From NCBI RefSeq assembly GCF_003014675.1, contig NZ_PYAU01000001.1:496001-560000 (forward strand): a stretch of 64,000 nucleotides of DNA, written 5' to 3'. Both the position numbers and the translations under genes were made by a program. The notes under the pieces were generated by a model. That model was not told where the DNA came from. It saw only the letters and a program-made list of their open reading frames with translations, and did no database searches. This DNA comes from Labedella gwakjiensis (GTDB taxonomy: Bacteria; Actinomycetota; Actinomycetes; Actinomycetales; Microbacteriaceae). Positions 7,256-16,059 of this stretch are shown in pieces; position 1 is the stretch's first letter; each line of letters opens with the position of its first letter.

Positions 7256-7607
7256 TAGACTTGCCCCGTTATCGTTTGCCTCGTGGGTCCGTGTTTTCGT
7301 GCATCATTCCGGATCAAACCCACTAGCAGGCCCGTTTGTACGGGACCCTCGTCTGCACAAGAGGGAATCCCAGGAGAGTTCGCGACACATCAAAACTGCA
7401 GCACCCTCCCGAATTACCTCTGTCCCGCTTCACCCCGTTGAAGCGGCGTATCCGGTCGCGACCATCTCTGGTCTGCGCGGGCGCCGCCGGGTGACAGCAC
7501 CTCTATCTCTCCCCGGAGCCGATCTCCGTCGGAGCGGGCTTGGTGAAACCGCCTCGCCCTTTCGTCCCGCAAGCCGGGTCGGCAACACCACAAAGTAAGG
7601 AATGATC
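7256..7607 (+). promoter_or_regulatory. cspA promoter and structured 5' leader of about 340 nt
   Basis: TAGACT at 7256-7261 is a plausible -10, followed by about 340 nt without a gene before the cold-shock start. CCCGT-TTGT-ACGGG (7331-7344) can form a small hairpin. A competing fold pairs GGGA and CCCTC (7342-7350) with GAGGG and TCCC (7361-7371). The two folds share CGGG and cannot coexist. Long leaders are typical of cold-shock mRNAs, and a temperature-responsive switch is a reasonable guess. Confidence 0.5.
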
Positions 7608-7811
7608 ATGGCTACTGGAACTGTTAAGTGGTTCAACGCGGAAAAGGGCTTCGGCTTCATCTCCCCCGACGACGGCTCTGCTGACGTCTTCGCTCACTTC
7701 TCCGCCATCGAGTCGACGGGCTACCGTTCGCTCGAGGAGAACCAGCGCGTCGAGTTCGAGACCGCCCGCGGCCCCAAGGGCCTGCAGGCCGAGAAGATCC
7801 ACGCGATCTGA
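7608..7811 (+). CDS. cspA: cold-shock protein (CspA family)
   Basis: A single 67-residue cold-shock domain that binds single-stranded RNA and DNA and acts as an RNA chaperone. RNP1 is seen as KGFGFI (residues 15-20) and RNP2 as VFAHF (29-33), after the usual TGTVKWFN start. ATG 7608 is chosen over ATG 7602 because AAGGAA lies 5-6 nt upstream and the family begins MATGTVKW. A long leader precedes it and a strong terminator follows, so it is a one-gene unit. Actinobacteria usually have several copies. Confidence 0.97.
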   Translation: MATGTVKWFNAEKGFGFISPDDGSADVFAHFSAIESTGYRSLEENQRVEFETARGPKGLQAEKIHAI

Positions 7812-7825
7812 GTCTGTTTTCCCGG

Positions 7826-7882
7826 GAACGCCGGGTCGGTCGAGTCGCTCATGCGACTCGCCGGCCCGGCGTTCTTCTTTTC
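7826..7882 (+). terminator. strong intrinsic terminator after cspA
   Basis: GAACGCCGGG pairs with CCCGGCGTTC, an inner CGAGTCGC/GCGACTCG stem extends it, and TTCTTTT follows. Confidence 0.9.
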
Positions 7883-7973
7883 CACCCCCTGACCCGCCTG
7901 AGCAGCCGGACGTAGACTTCGAGGACGGAATCGGCGCCGCGACGGCGCGAACGGACGACCGGAGGGAGCACCG

Positions 7974-8573
7974 ATGCTCGAAGCGCTCACGGGGCTCGGC
8001 CTCGCGTCGGCCGCCGGTCTGAACGCCTACATCCCGATGCTCGCGATGGGGCTGCTCTCGCGGTTCACGGACCTCCTTTCGGTGCCGCCCGGCTGGGCCT
8101 GGCTCGAGAACGAATGGGTCATGGTGATCCTCGGCGTCCTGCTCGTCATCGACATGGTGGCGGACAAGATCCCGGCCGTCGACAGTGTGAACGACATCAT
8201 CCAGACGGTCGTGCGACCCGCATCCGGCGGCATCGTCTTCGGGTCGGGCTCCGCGTCGGAGACGGTCGCCGTGACGGATCCCGAGTCGTTCGTGTCGAGC
8301 GGGCAATGGGTGCCGATCGTCACAGGAATCGTCATCGCCCTGCTCGTCCACCTGGCGAAGGCGGCCATCCGCCCGATCGCCAACGCCGCGACCTTCGGGC
8401 TCGCGGCGCCGGTGCTCAGCACCGTCGAAGACGGCGCGAGCATCGTGCTCGTGGTCCTCGCCATCGTCGTGCCCGTGCTCGTCGTGCTCGCACTCGCCGG
8501 CCTCATCGTGCTCGCGATCGTGTTCGTGCGGCGACGGAGGCGCGCGTCCGCGACGTCTCCGCGACCCGCCTGA
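7974..8573 (+). CDS. DUF4126 domain membrane protein
   Basis: A 199-residue integral membrane protein that I match to DUF4126 by its N-terminal GLGLASAAGLNAYIPML and DMVADKIPAVDS (about 60-71). Four or five hydrophobic segments are visible, the last two at about 155-187 followed by an Arg-rich cytoplasmic tail. Function is unknown; the family is sometimes compared with small transporters. A GGAGGGAGC ribosome site precedes ATG 7974. It is followed after 88 bp by the sbcDC operon, which has its own promoter, so no functional link is implied. Confidence 0.83.
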   Translation: MLEALTGLGLASAAGLNAYIPMLAMGLLSRFTDLLSVPPGWAWLENEWVMVILGVLLVIDMVADKIPAVDSVNDIIQTVVRPASGGIVFGSGSASETVAVTDPESFVSSGQWVPIVTGIVIALLVHLAKAAIRPIANAATFGLAAPVLSTVEDGASIVLVVLAIVVPVLVVLALAGLIVLAIVFVRRRRRASATSPRPA

Positions 8574-8649
8574 GGTCCCGTATCACCGCCGATCGAGTCG
8601 ATCCCGGCGCGGCCTGCCCGCCAGCGGCGAGAGTGTCGGTGGCGCTCGT

Positions 8650-8655
8650 TATCGT
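8650..8655 (+). promoter_or_regulatory. -10 box TATCGT of leaderless sbcD
   Basis: TATCGT, then 6 nt (TGTCGC), then ATG 8662. Confidence 0.6.
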
Positions 8656-8661
8656 TGTCGC

Positions 8662-9813
8662 ATGAGGATCCTCCACACCTCCGATTGGCACATCGGACGC
8701 ACCTTCCACGGGCACAGCACCGTGGGCGCGCTGGAGACCGTCCTGTCCGCTGTCGTCGGGCTCGTGAGGGAGAGGTCCATCGACCTCGTGATCGTCGCAG
8801 GAGACGTCTTCGACTCCACGATGCCCGCTGCCGAGCACTACGGCGTCCTGGGGCGCACGCTCTCGTCGCTGCGCGATGCGGGAGCGGCCGTCGTCGTCAC
8901 GAGCGGCAACCACGACTCGGCCGCACGCCTCGGCTATCAGGCCGAATTCGCGCAACTCGCCGGCATCCACGTCCTCACTCGTCCGGAGCGGCATGATGTG
9001 CCGGTCGAGCTCCAGGACGAGCACGGGCCCGTCAACCTCTACGGCATCCCGTACCTCGAGCCGTCCCTCGTCCGCCATCTGTACCCTGAGGCCACTCTTC
9101 GACGACATTCCGACGTGCTCGCGTTCGCGATGGATCGGATCCGGGCCGACGCCGCCGAACGAGGCGGACGGTCCGTCGTCGTCTCGCACTGCTTCGCCAC
9201 CGGCGCGGCCGGGAGCGACGTGGAACGCGACATCACGGCCGGCGGCCTCGACTACGTGCCGCTCGCCACGTTCGACGGGCCGGATTACGTCGCCCTCGGA
9301 CACATCCACGGTCGCGCCACGCTGTCCGAGCGGGTGCGCTACTCCGGCGCGCCTCTTCACTACTCGTTCAGCGAGGCCGACAAGCCGCGAGGCGCATGGC
9401 TCGTCGACCTCGGGGCCGAGGGCCTCGAGACCGTCGAGTGGGTCGCACTCCCCGTCCCCCGTCCGCTCGCACGGCTCACAGGCACACTCGACGAGCTCAT
9501 CACCTCGCCCGAATACGCCGAGTACGCCGACCACTGGATCGCCGCGACGATCACGGACGACACGCGTCCGCTCGACGCCATGCCGAAACTGCAGCGCCGC
9601 TTCCCCTGGTGCGCTCAGCTCGAGCATCGACCGCATACGGTGCACGACGACGGACACGCGAGTTACGCGTCGCGCATCGAGGAGAAGAGCGACGTCGAGA
9701 TCGTGGCAGGGTTCCTCGAGCACGTGCGCAACGGACGCGGGCCGAGCGAGGCTGAGGCCGGTCTCGTCGACGACGCGTTCTCGGCGCTGCGCGCCGCCGA
9801 GGCGACCCGATGA
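8662..9813 (+). CDS. sbcD: exonuclease subunit SbcD
   Basis: Nuclease subunit of the SbcCD (Mre11-Rad50-like) complex, which opens hairpins and trims DNA double-strand ends with Mn2+. The 383 residues carry the metallophosphoesterase motifs TSDWHIG (7-12), GDVFDS (47-52), GNHDS (82-86) and a later GHIHG. The start is set by the TATCGT -10 box 6 nt upstream, which implies a leaderless mRNA. Its TGA overlaps the sbcC ATG by 4 bp, the standard arrangement for stoichiometric subunits. Confidence 0.95.
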   Translation: MRILHTSDWHIGRTFHGHSTVGALETVLSAVVGLVRERSIDLVIVAGDVFDSTMPAAEHYGVLGRTLSSLRDAGAAVVVTSGNHDSAARLGYQAEFAQLAGIHVLTRPERHDVPVELQDEHGPVNLYGIPYLEPSLVRHLYPEATLRRHSDVLAFAMDRIRADAAERGGRSVVVSHCFATGAAGSDVERDITAGGLDYVPLATFDGPDYVALGHIHGRATLSERVRYSGAPLHYSFSEADKPRGAWLVDLGAEGLETVEWVALPVPRPLARLTGTLDELITSPEYAEYADHWIAATITDDTRPLDAMPKLQRRFPWCAQLEHRPHTVHDDGHASYASRIEEKSDVEIVAGFLEHVRNGRGPSEAEAGLVDDAFSALRAAEATR

Positions 9814-12800
9814 GGATCACGCGCCTGAGCTTCGCGGGCTTCGGTCCGTATCGCGATGAGCAGAGCATCGACTTCCGGGCCTTCGAGGACGACGGCATCT
9901 ATCTCATCGGCGGTCGGACCGGCGCCGGTAAATCGACGATCCTCGACGCCATCTGCTTCGCGCTCTACGCCTCGGTGCCTCGCTTCGAGAAGGGCGAGGC
10001 TCGACTGCGCAGCGATCACAGCGCACCGTCGGATCCCACATGGGTCGAGCTCGAGTTCTCGGCGGGCGGCCGCGAGTATCGTGTGCGCCGCTCCCCCACC
10101 TTCGAGCGGGCGAAGGCCCGAGGAGAGGGCACGACGACCGCCGCGCCGACGGCCGAGCTGGCGGTCTTCGAGGACGGGCAGTGGCTGGGTCTGGCCGCTC
10201 GCCCCAAGGACGTGGGGATCGAGCTCGAGGGCATCGTGCAGCTCACGAGGGATCAGTTCCTCCAGGTGATCCTGCTCGCGCAGAACCGGTTCCAGCGTTT
10301 CCTCGCTGCCGGGCACGACGAGCGGCAGGACCTCTTGCGCTCCCTCTTCGCCACAGAGCGCTTCTCGTCGTTCGAGGGCTATCTCGTCGAGCGTCGGAAG
10401 GCTGTGGAGGGCGAGCTCGGCTCGGAGCTCGCCGCCGTGGAGCGTCTTGCAGACAGGGCGCGCGCGCTCGTGTCGACCCTCGCCGAGTCCGGCCTGACGC
10501 ACGACGCGGGATCCGAGTCGTATGCGGAGTCCGAGTCGACGTCCGGGTCCGAGTCGAGGTCGGATGACGGAATCCCCGCCGCCGTCACGCCCGGCGACGC
10601 GGACTCGGACGCCGTCCCGGACGCGGATACGACGGCTGACGCCGACACCGACGACGTGTGGTTCTCGGCCGTCGCACACGCGGCGGGTCCCGCCCGACGC
10701 GAGGCGGACCGTCGTGCCGCCGAGGCCGACGATGCCCTCGCAGAGGCTGACGCCGCCGACCGGCGGGCCCAGGAGCTCGCGGCTCGCGTCCGCCGTCGCG
10801 ACGCGGCGATCGCTGAACGCGACCGGCTCGCGGAGCGTGCGGAGGCGGACGCGGAGGATCGCCTCGAGCTGGCCGCCGCGCGGGCGGCTGCGCCCCTGTG
10901 GCCCCTCGTCGAGACGATGGACGCAGCCGGCTCCCGGGAGGCACGCGCGCGGACCGCGTTCGAGCGCGCCCGCACCGTGTTCTCCGAGGTGTCGATCGGT
11001 GCGGACCCCGATCCCGCCGGGACGGTGGATGCACTCACCCGGGAACTCGGGAGTCTCGCGGACGCCCTCGTCGAGGAGCGGTCCATCCCCGGGCTCGACG
11101 CGGAGGCGGATCGGGCTCGCGACCGCTTGGCGTCTGCCCGACGGGCGGCGGACGAGGCGGCCGAACGGCGCGACGCTCTTCCCGCGGAGCTCGAGAGCGC
11201 CCGCTCGGCCGTAGCCGCCGCACGGGCGATCGCCCACGGTCTCGACGCCGCCACGGCGGCCGTCGAGGGTCTGAAGCTGCAGGTGACGGCGGCTCACGAC
11301 GTGCTGTCGAGAGAGAAGGAGCTCCGGTCCGCTCGAGAGAGGGAGATCGCGACGCTCGCCACGGCCGCCGACGCCACCGCCCGTCTCCAGCATCTCCTCA
11401 CGCGACGTCTCGCAGGATTCGCCGGTGAACTCGCTGAGGATCTCACGGACGGGGAGCCGTGCGCGGTGTGCGGGTCGACCTCCCACCCCGCGCCCGCTCC
11501 CGCAAGCGCGGACGCCGTACGCGACGAGGATCTCGACACCGCGCGTTCAGCCCTCGAGGACGCGAACACCGCGGTGTCCCGCGCCACGCGTGCCGTGCGA
11601 GAGGCTGACGCCGCACACACGCAAGCGCTCGTCGCATCCGGAGGCGTCCCCGTCGAGGAACTCGACGCGCGACTGGCCGCGGCCGAGACGCATCGGGACG
11701 AGTGCGCGAGCGCGAGTGCGCGCCTGCCCGCTCTCGACGCCGCCGTGGCCGGTCTGATCGATCAGACGGCGAACGCCGATACGGCTCTGGCCGATCGGAT
11801 CGCGGATCGCGACGCCGCCGCGGAGGCCGCGACCGCCGCGACCATCCGCCTCGACGCCGCGCGGTCCCGAGTGTCCACGGCACGGGGCGACCACTCCTCC
11901 GTCGCCGATCGTGTCGCGCGCGTCACCGGTGTCCGCGACGCGGCCGCCGCCCTTGTCGATGCGCGAGCCGCCCTCGAGGAGCGGACGCGAGAGCTCGAGG
12001 CGGCCAGGGCGGCTGTCGCGGCTGCGCTCGCCGAACACTCAGGCGGCGACGGGTCCTCCCCGCCGTTCCCCGACGCCGACGCTGTGAGGGACGCCCGTCG
12101 GAGCGACAGCGCGATCCGTTCCCTCGAGGTACGCGTCCAGACAGCGGCCGAGGAGCGCGCAGCCAACGTCGCGGCGCTCTCCGACCCCGACATCGCCGAG
12201 CTCGGTGCGGCCGTGCCCGACACGGCGGCGACCGCAGACGCCCTCCGCACAGCGCGAGCGGCGCGCGACGCCGCCATCGCACGGGCCACCGTCATCGCAG
12301 GGATCGAACGCGAGCTCGAGCAGATCCGCATCGACGCACTGTCCGCGCTCTCCGCGGTGCGCGCACGGCGCGACGAGGTCGAGGCCATCCGCGGGCTCGC
12401 CGACACGGTCGAAGGCAAGGCCCCCAACACGCGCCGGATGGACCTCGAGACCTTCGTCCTCGCGGCCCAGCTCGAGCAGATCATCGCCGCGGCGAACCGC
12501 CGTTTCGCGGTCATGACGAGCGGCCGCTTCGCCCTGGAGCACGACGACGCCATCGCCTACCGGAACACGGCCTCTGGGCTCGGGCTGTCCATCCGAGACG
12601 AGTACACGGGGCGGTCACGACCCACGGCATCCCTCTCCGGCGGAGAGACGTTCCTCGCGGCACTCGCCCTCGCGCTCGGCCTCGCAGAGGTCGTCACGGA
12701 GCGAGCGGGCGGGATCACCCTGGAGACGCTGTTCATCGATGAAGGCTTCGGCTCGCTCGACGGCGAGACGCTCGAGATCGCGATGTCGACGCTCGACGAG

Positions 12801-12959
12801 CTCCGCGCCGGCGGACGCACCGTCGGCCTCATCAGTCACGTCGACGCGATGAAGGAGCGGATCGCCGCCCGCCTCACCGTGGAGGTCGACGAGACGGGTG
12901 CGAGCCACGTGCGGCAACGAGTCGTCGTGCCTTCTGATGCTGCGACGGCCATCCCGTAG
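9810..12959 (+). CDS. sbcC: exonuclease subunit SbcC (SMC-like ATPase)
   Basis: ATPase subunit of SbcCD. Walker A GRTGAGKST is at 35-43, the zinc hook C551-A-V-C554 sits in the middle, the ABC signature LSGGE is at 942-946 and Walker B ends at D977-E978. Between them are two long Ala/Arg/Asp-rich coiled-coil arms, giving 1049 residues, the usual size. An odd feature is an acidic, Ser/Asp-rich low-complexity block at about 231-284 encoded by repeated TCCGAGTCG-like units in the first arm. The gene overlaps sbcD by 4 bp and ends at a 21-bp perfect hairpin. Confidence 0.95.
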   Translation: MRITRLSFAGFGPYRDEQSIDFRAFEDDGIYLIGGRTGAGKSTILDAICFALYASVPRFEKGEARLRSDHSAPSDPTWVELEFSAGGREYRVRRSPTFERAKARGEGTTTAAPTAELAVFEDGQWLGLAARPKDVGIELEGIVQLTRDQFLQVILLAQNRFQRFLAAGHDERQDLLRSLFATERFSSFEGYLVERRKAVEGELGSELAAVERLADRARALVSTLAESGLTHDAGSESYAESESTSGSESRSDDGIPAAVTPGDADSDAVPDADTTADADTDDVWFSAVAHAAGPARREADRRAAEADDALAEADAADRRAQELAARVRRRDAAIAERDRLAERAEADAEDRLELAAARAAAPLWPLVETMDAAGSREARARTAFERARTVFSEVSIGADPDPAGTVDALTRELGSLADALVEERSIPGLDAEADRARDRLASARRAADEAAERRDALPAELESARSAVAAARAIAHGLDAATAAVEGLKLQVTAAHDVLSREKELRSAREREIATLATAADATARLQHLLTRRLAGFAGELAEDLTDGEPCAVCGSTSHPAPAPASADAVRDEDLDTARSALEDANTAVSRATRAVREADAAHTQALVASGGVPVEELDARLAAAETHRDECASASARLPALDAAVAGLIDQTANADTALADRIADRDAAAEAATAATIRLDAARSRVSTARGDHSSVADRVARVTGVRDAAAALVDARAALEERTRELEAARAAVAAALAEHSGGDGSSPPFPDADAVRDARRSDSAIRSLEVRVQTAAEERAANVAALSDPDIAELGAAVPDTAATADALRTARAARDAAIARATVIAGIERELEQIRIDALSALSAVRARRDEVEAIRGLADTVEGKAPNTRRMDLETFVLAAQLEQIIAAANRRFAVMTSGRFALEHDDAIAYRNTASGLGLSIRDEYTGRSRPTASLSGGETFLAALALALGLAEVVTERAGGITLETLFIDEGFGSLDGETLEIAMSTLDELRAGGRTVGLISHVDAMKERIAARLTVEVDETGASHVRQRVVVPSDAATAIP

Positions 12960-12969
12960 CGCTCCTCAT

Positions 12970-13016
12970 GAAACGACGGGGACCCGGCGCGATCGGCGCC
13001 GGGTCCCCGTCGTTTC
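12970..13016. terminator. 21-bp perfect hairpin between sbcC and actP
   Basis: Arms 12970-12990 and 12996-13016 are exact complements with a 5-nt loop. The stem begins GAAACGACGG, so a T-rich end appears on either strand. It serves both convergent genes. Confidence 0.85.
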
Positions 13017-13033
13017 GAGATCACGGCATCACA

Positions 13034-14620
13034 TCAGTGCTCCGTGGCCTTCTCCGCTCCGTGACCCGTGAGCGATCGCACGTCCATCTCGGCGGCGAGA
13101 CGCGGGTCCTCCGCCTTCTTCTGCGGGATGAGCGAACCCACGAAGCCCAGCAGGAATCCGAGCGGGATCGACACGATGCCCGGGTTGTCGAGCGGGAACC
13201 ACGAGAAGTCGACGCCCTTGAACACGCTCGTCTCCGCGCCGGAGAAGACGGGCGAGAACACGATGAGGACGAGGGCGCTGCCGAGACCTCCGTACATGCT
13301 GAACACGGCTCCGCGCGTCGTGAAGCGGCGCCAGAACAACGAGTACACGATCGTCGGCAGGTTCGCGCTCGCCGCGACGGCGAAGGCGAGGGCCACGAGG
13401 AACGCGACATTCTGCCCCTGCACGCCGATGCCTCCGACGATGGCGACGGCGCCGATCACGATGACCGTGCGTCGACCGACCTTCACCTCCATCGCCGGGT
13501 CCGCGTGGCCGCGCTTGACGATGTTCGCGTAAATGTCGTGGGCGAACGACGCGGCCGCGGTGATCGTGAGACCGGCCACCACAGCGAGGATCGTCGCGAA
13601 CGCGACGGCCGAGATGATGCCGAGCAGGATGGGACCGCCGAGCTGGAGTGCGAGGAGCGGAGCCGCCGAGTTCACACCACCGGCCGAGGCGAGGATCGTC
13701 TCGCTGCCCACGAGCGCGACGGCGCCGTAGCCGAGGACGAGCGTGAAGAGGTAGAAGACACCGATGAGCCAGATCGCCCAGACCACCGAACGACGAGCCT
13801 CCTTCGCCGTCGGCACGGTGTAGAACCGCATGAGCACGTGAGGCAGCCCCGCGGTTCCGAGGATGAGGGCGAGGCCCAACGACACGAAGTTGAGGGGGTT
13901 CGCACCGTACTGCTTGCCCGGGGCGAGGATCTCCTCCGTTCCGGCGGCTTCGACGGCCTTGTCGAGCAGCGCCGACAGGTCGAAGCCGTTGAGGACGAGA
14001 ACCCACACCGTCATGACCCCGGCGCCGGCGATGAGCAGCACGGCCTTGATGATCTGCACCCAGGTGGTGCCCTTCATGCCGCCGACGAGAACGTAGACGA
14101 TCATGAGCGCTCCCACCACGGTCACGACGATCGAGGTGCCGATCGAGTCGTTGATACCGAGCAGGAGCGCGACGAGTCCGCCGGCCCCCGCCATCTGCGC
14201 CAGCAGGTAGAAGAACGTGACGGCGAGGGTCGTGATCGCCGCCGCGAGCCGCACGGGACGCTGGCTGAGCCGGAACGACAGCACGTCGGCCATCGTGAAC
14301 TTGCCCGTGTTGCGCATGAGCTCGGCCACGAGGAGGAGCGCGATGATCCACGCGACGAGGAAGCCGATCGAGTAGAGGAAGCCGTCATAACCGTTGACCG
14401 CGATCGCGCCGACGATTCCGAGGAAGGAGGCGGCGGAGAGGTAGTCCCCCGCGATGGCGGCACCGTTCTGCGGCCCGGTGAAGGATCGGCCGGCCGCGTA
14501 GTAGTCGGAGGCCGTCTTGTTGTTGCGGCTGGCGCGGATGACGACGAAGAGCGTCACACCGACGAAGAGGACGAAGATCGAGATGTTGAGGACGGGGTTG
14601 TTGAGCTCCTGCACGTTCAT
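13034..14620 (-). CDS. actP: cation:acetate symporter (SSS family, ActP-like)
   Basis: Imports acetate and probably other short carboxylates with Na+ or H+ across the inner membrane. The 528 residues have about 13 hydrophobic segments of the solute:sodium symporter fold, with the typical ASDYYAAGRSFTGPQNG and GDYLSAASFLG early on. The start overlaps the stop of the DUF485 gene by 4 bp, the same pairing as yjcH-actP of enterobacteria. The unit is divergent from a GAF-LuxR regulator that probably controls it. Slightly short of E. coli ActP (about 549), otherwise unremarkable. Confidence 0.92.
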   Translation of the reverse strand: MNVQELNNPVLNISIFVLFVGVTLFVVIRASRNNKTASDYYAAGRSFTGPQNGAAIAGDYLSAASFLGIVGAIAVNGYDGFLYSIGFLVAWIIALLLVAELMRNTGKFTMADVLSFRLSQRPVRLAAAITTLAVTFFYLLAQMAGAGGLVALLLGINDSIGTSIVVTVVGALMIVYVLVGGMKGTTWVQIIKAVLLIAGAGVMTVWVLVLNGFDLSALLDKAVEAAGTEEILAPGKQYGANPLNFVSLGLALILGTAGLPHVLMRFYTVPTAKEARRSVVWAIWLIGVFYLFTLVLGYGAVALVGSETILASAGGVNSAAPLLALQLGGPILLGIISAVAFATILAVVAGLTITAAASFAHDIYANIVKRGHADPAMEVKVGRRTVIVIGAVAIVGGIGVQGQNVAFLVALAFAVAASANLPTIVYSLFWRRFTTRGAVFSMYGGLGSALVLIVFSPVFSGAETSVFKGVDFSWFPLDNPGIVSIPLGFLLGFVGSLIPQKKAEDPRLAAEMDVRSLTGHGAEKATEH

Positions 14621-14973
14621 CGTGACGCCTCCGTCTCCGCGAGCTCGACGCGGAGCTTCTCCGCGAGAGGGTCGAGACGACGGTTCGCATACGACACGTA
14701 CGTCATCGTGATGGCGAACGTCGTGACGAACTGGGCGAGCCCGAGGATCAGGCCGATGTTCACCCGACCGAAGACGGGCGTCGCCATGAAGTCCGACGCG
14801 TAGGTCGCGAGCAGGACGTAGGCGAGGAACCAGAGGAACGCGAGTCCCGCGACGGGGAGTACGAAGCGGCGGTGACGCGACTTCAACTCCCGGAAATCGG
14901 GCGAGTCCTCGACGGCGAGGTAGTCGACGGGGTCGTGGCCGTCGCTCCCTCGTCCTGGGCTGTTCGGGGTCAT
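14617..14973 (-). CDS. DUF485 membrane protein (YjcH-like)
   Basis: A 118-residue protein with two hydrophobic segments (about 45-65 and 78-100) and a charged C-terminus; DUF485 is recognised by its FRELKSRHRRFVLP start of domain and its position directly before actP. Its role is unknown but it is a constant partner of acetate symporters. Two ATGs in a row are possible; ATG 14973 is 5 nt from AAAGGAG and is preferred over 14976. The stop overlaps actP. Confidence 0.88.
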   Translation of the reverse strand: MTPNSPGRGSDGHDPVDYLAVEDSPDFRELKSRHRRFVLPVAGLAFLWFLAYVLLATYASDFMATPVFGRVNIGLILGLAQFVTTFAITMTYVSYANRRLDPLAEKLRVELAETEASR

Positions 14974-15089
14974 CATCTCTCCTTTGAAACGACTTGCCCG
15001 GCCGTCCGTTGACGTCTGGCCGGTGGTATCGTTCACGCTACGAACCCGACGGGCGCACCGACTACCCCCGAAAGGCGGTAACGAACAGC

Positions 15090-15965
15090 ATGAGAACGTC
15101 GGCACTGGAGCCGGACGCTTCGACCGTCATCGAGGTCGCCGTCGCGGACCTGGCCCGCACGAGCGGCATCCCCGTCGCATTCGGCGGCGCGACCGTCGAC
15201 GGGATCGTCGCCGTCACGAGCGTCGTGGGCGCGAGGACGAACTCCCTCGACGGGCTCACCGTGTCGCCGCGCCTCGGCCTCGGCGGGCAGTCCCTCGTGG
15301 ACGCCCGCCCGCATGCGACGAGCGACTACGGCGCCTCCCGCCGCATCACCCACGACTACGATCGGCACATCCTCGGCGAGGGCATCGCCGCTTTACTCGC
15401 CGTCCCCGTCGTGGTCGCCGGCCGCACTCTCGGCATGATCTACGGCGGGTCCCGATTCCCGGGAACGGTCGGTGACCGCTTCTCGGCCTCCGCCCTCGCC
15501 GTCGCCTCGCGGATCTCGCGCGACCTCGCGGCCGCCGAGGCCCGTGACACCGCGGCGCGTGCGCTCGACGCCGCGTCGGCCGAGCAAGCGCCCCCCGCAT
15601 CGTGGTCCTCGTCCCTCGAGAGCGCACGCGTCGCCTATGCGGAACTCCGCAGCATCACGGGAACGATCGGCGATCCGGACCTGCGGGAACGCCTCGCATC
15701 GGTGGAACGTCGCCTCGCCGACCTCGGCGGCATTCCGACGGCGTCGGTCGACAGCCCGTCTCCGAGCGATGTCAGCCTCTCGCCTCGCGAGAGGGACGTC
15801 CTCGTCCAGACGTCCGTCGGACTGACCAACTCGGATGTCGCCGCACGCCTCGGGCTCAAGGAGTCCACGGTGAAGAGCTACCTCGCGTCCGCGATGACGA
15901 AACTCGACGCGCCTACGCGTCTCCGCGCGGTGTCCGAGGCACGCAGGCGAGGCCTCATCCTCTGA
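15090..15965 (+). CDS. GAF-domain LuxR-type transcription regulator
   Basis: A 291-residue regulator: a GAF-like sensor (about 10-150, with LGLGGQSL and GEGIAALLAVPV) and a LuxR helix-turn-helix at about 230-285 (LSPRERDVL, SNSDVA-type core, ESTVKSYL). GAF-LuxR proteins of this layout commonly sit divergently from DUF485-actP in actinobacteria, so control of acetate uptake is likely; the ligand is not known. ATG 15090 has AAAGGCGG upstream, and a TATCGT near 15028 is a candidate -10. The 116-bp gap to the DUF485 start must hold both promoters. No response-regulator receiver domain is present. Confidence 0.85.
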   Translation: MRTSALEPDASTVIEVAVADLARTSGIPVAFGGATVDGIVAVTSVVGARTNSLDGLTVSPRLGLGGQSLVDARPHATSDYGASRRITHDYDRHILGEGIAALLAVPVVVAGRTLGMIYGGSRFPGTVGDRFSASALAVASRISRDLAAAEARDTAARALDAASAEQAPPASWSSSLESARVAYAELRSITGTIGDPDLRERLASVERRLADLGGIPTASVDSPSPSDVSLSPRERDVLVQTSVGLTNSDVAARLGLKESTVKSYLASAMTKLDAPTRLRAVSEARRRGLIL

Positions 15966-16047
15966 GGCGACCCGCCTCGGCCGAACGGCGGAGGCCCACC
16001 CGTCGACGGTCGTCCGCCCGGCCGACGACCGGCGACGGGCCGTCTGA

Positions 16048-16053
16048 CAGGCT
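16048..16053 (+). promoter_or_regulatory. -10 box CAGGCT before the VanZ gene
   Basis: CAGGCT, then GGACGA (6 nt), then ATG 16060. The first base departs from TANNNT but spacing matches the other leaderless genes. Confidence 0.4.
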
Positions 16054-16059
16054 GGACGA

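Noticed and set aside
7299-7598. Small gene in the cspA leader
   Set aside because: No ribosome site and a composition unlike proteins; structure in the RNA explains the region better.
12968-14803. Open frame of 611 codons opposite actP
   Set aside because: Highly charged Arg/Asp/Glu/His-rich translation, typical of an antisense frame; actP has clear family motifs.
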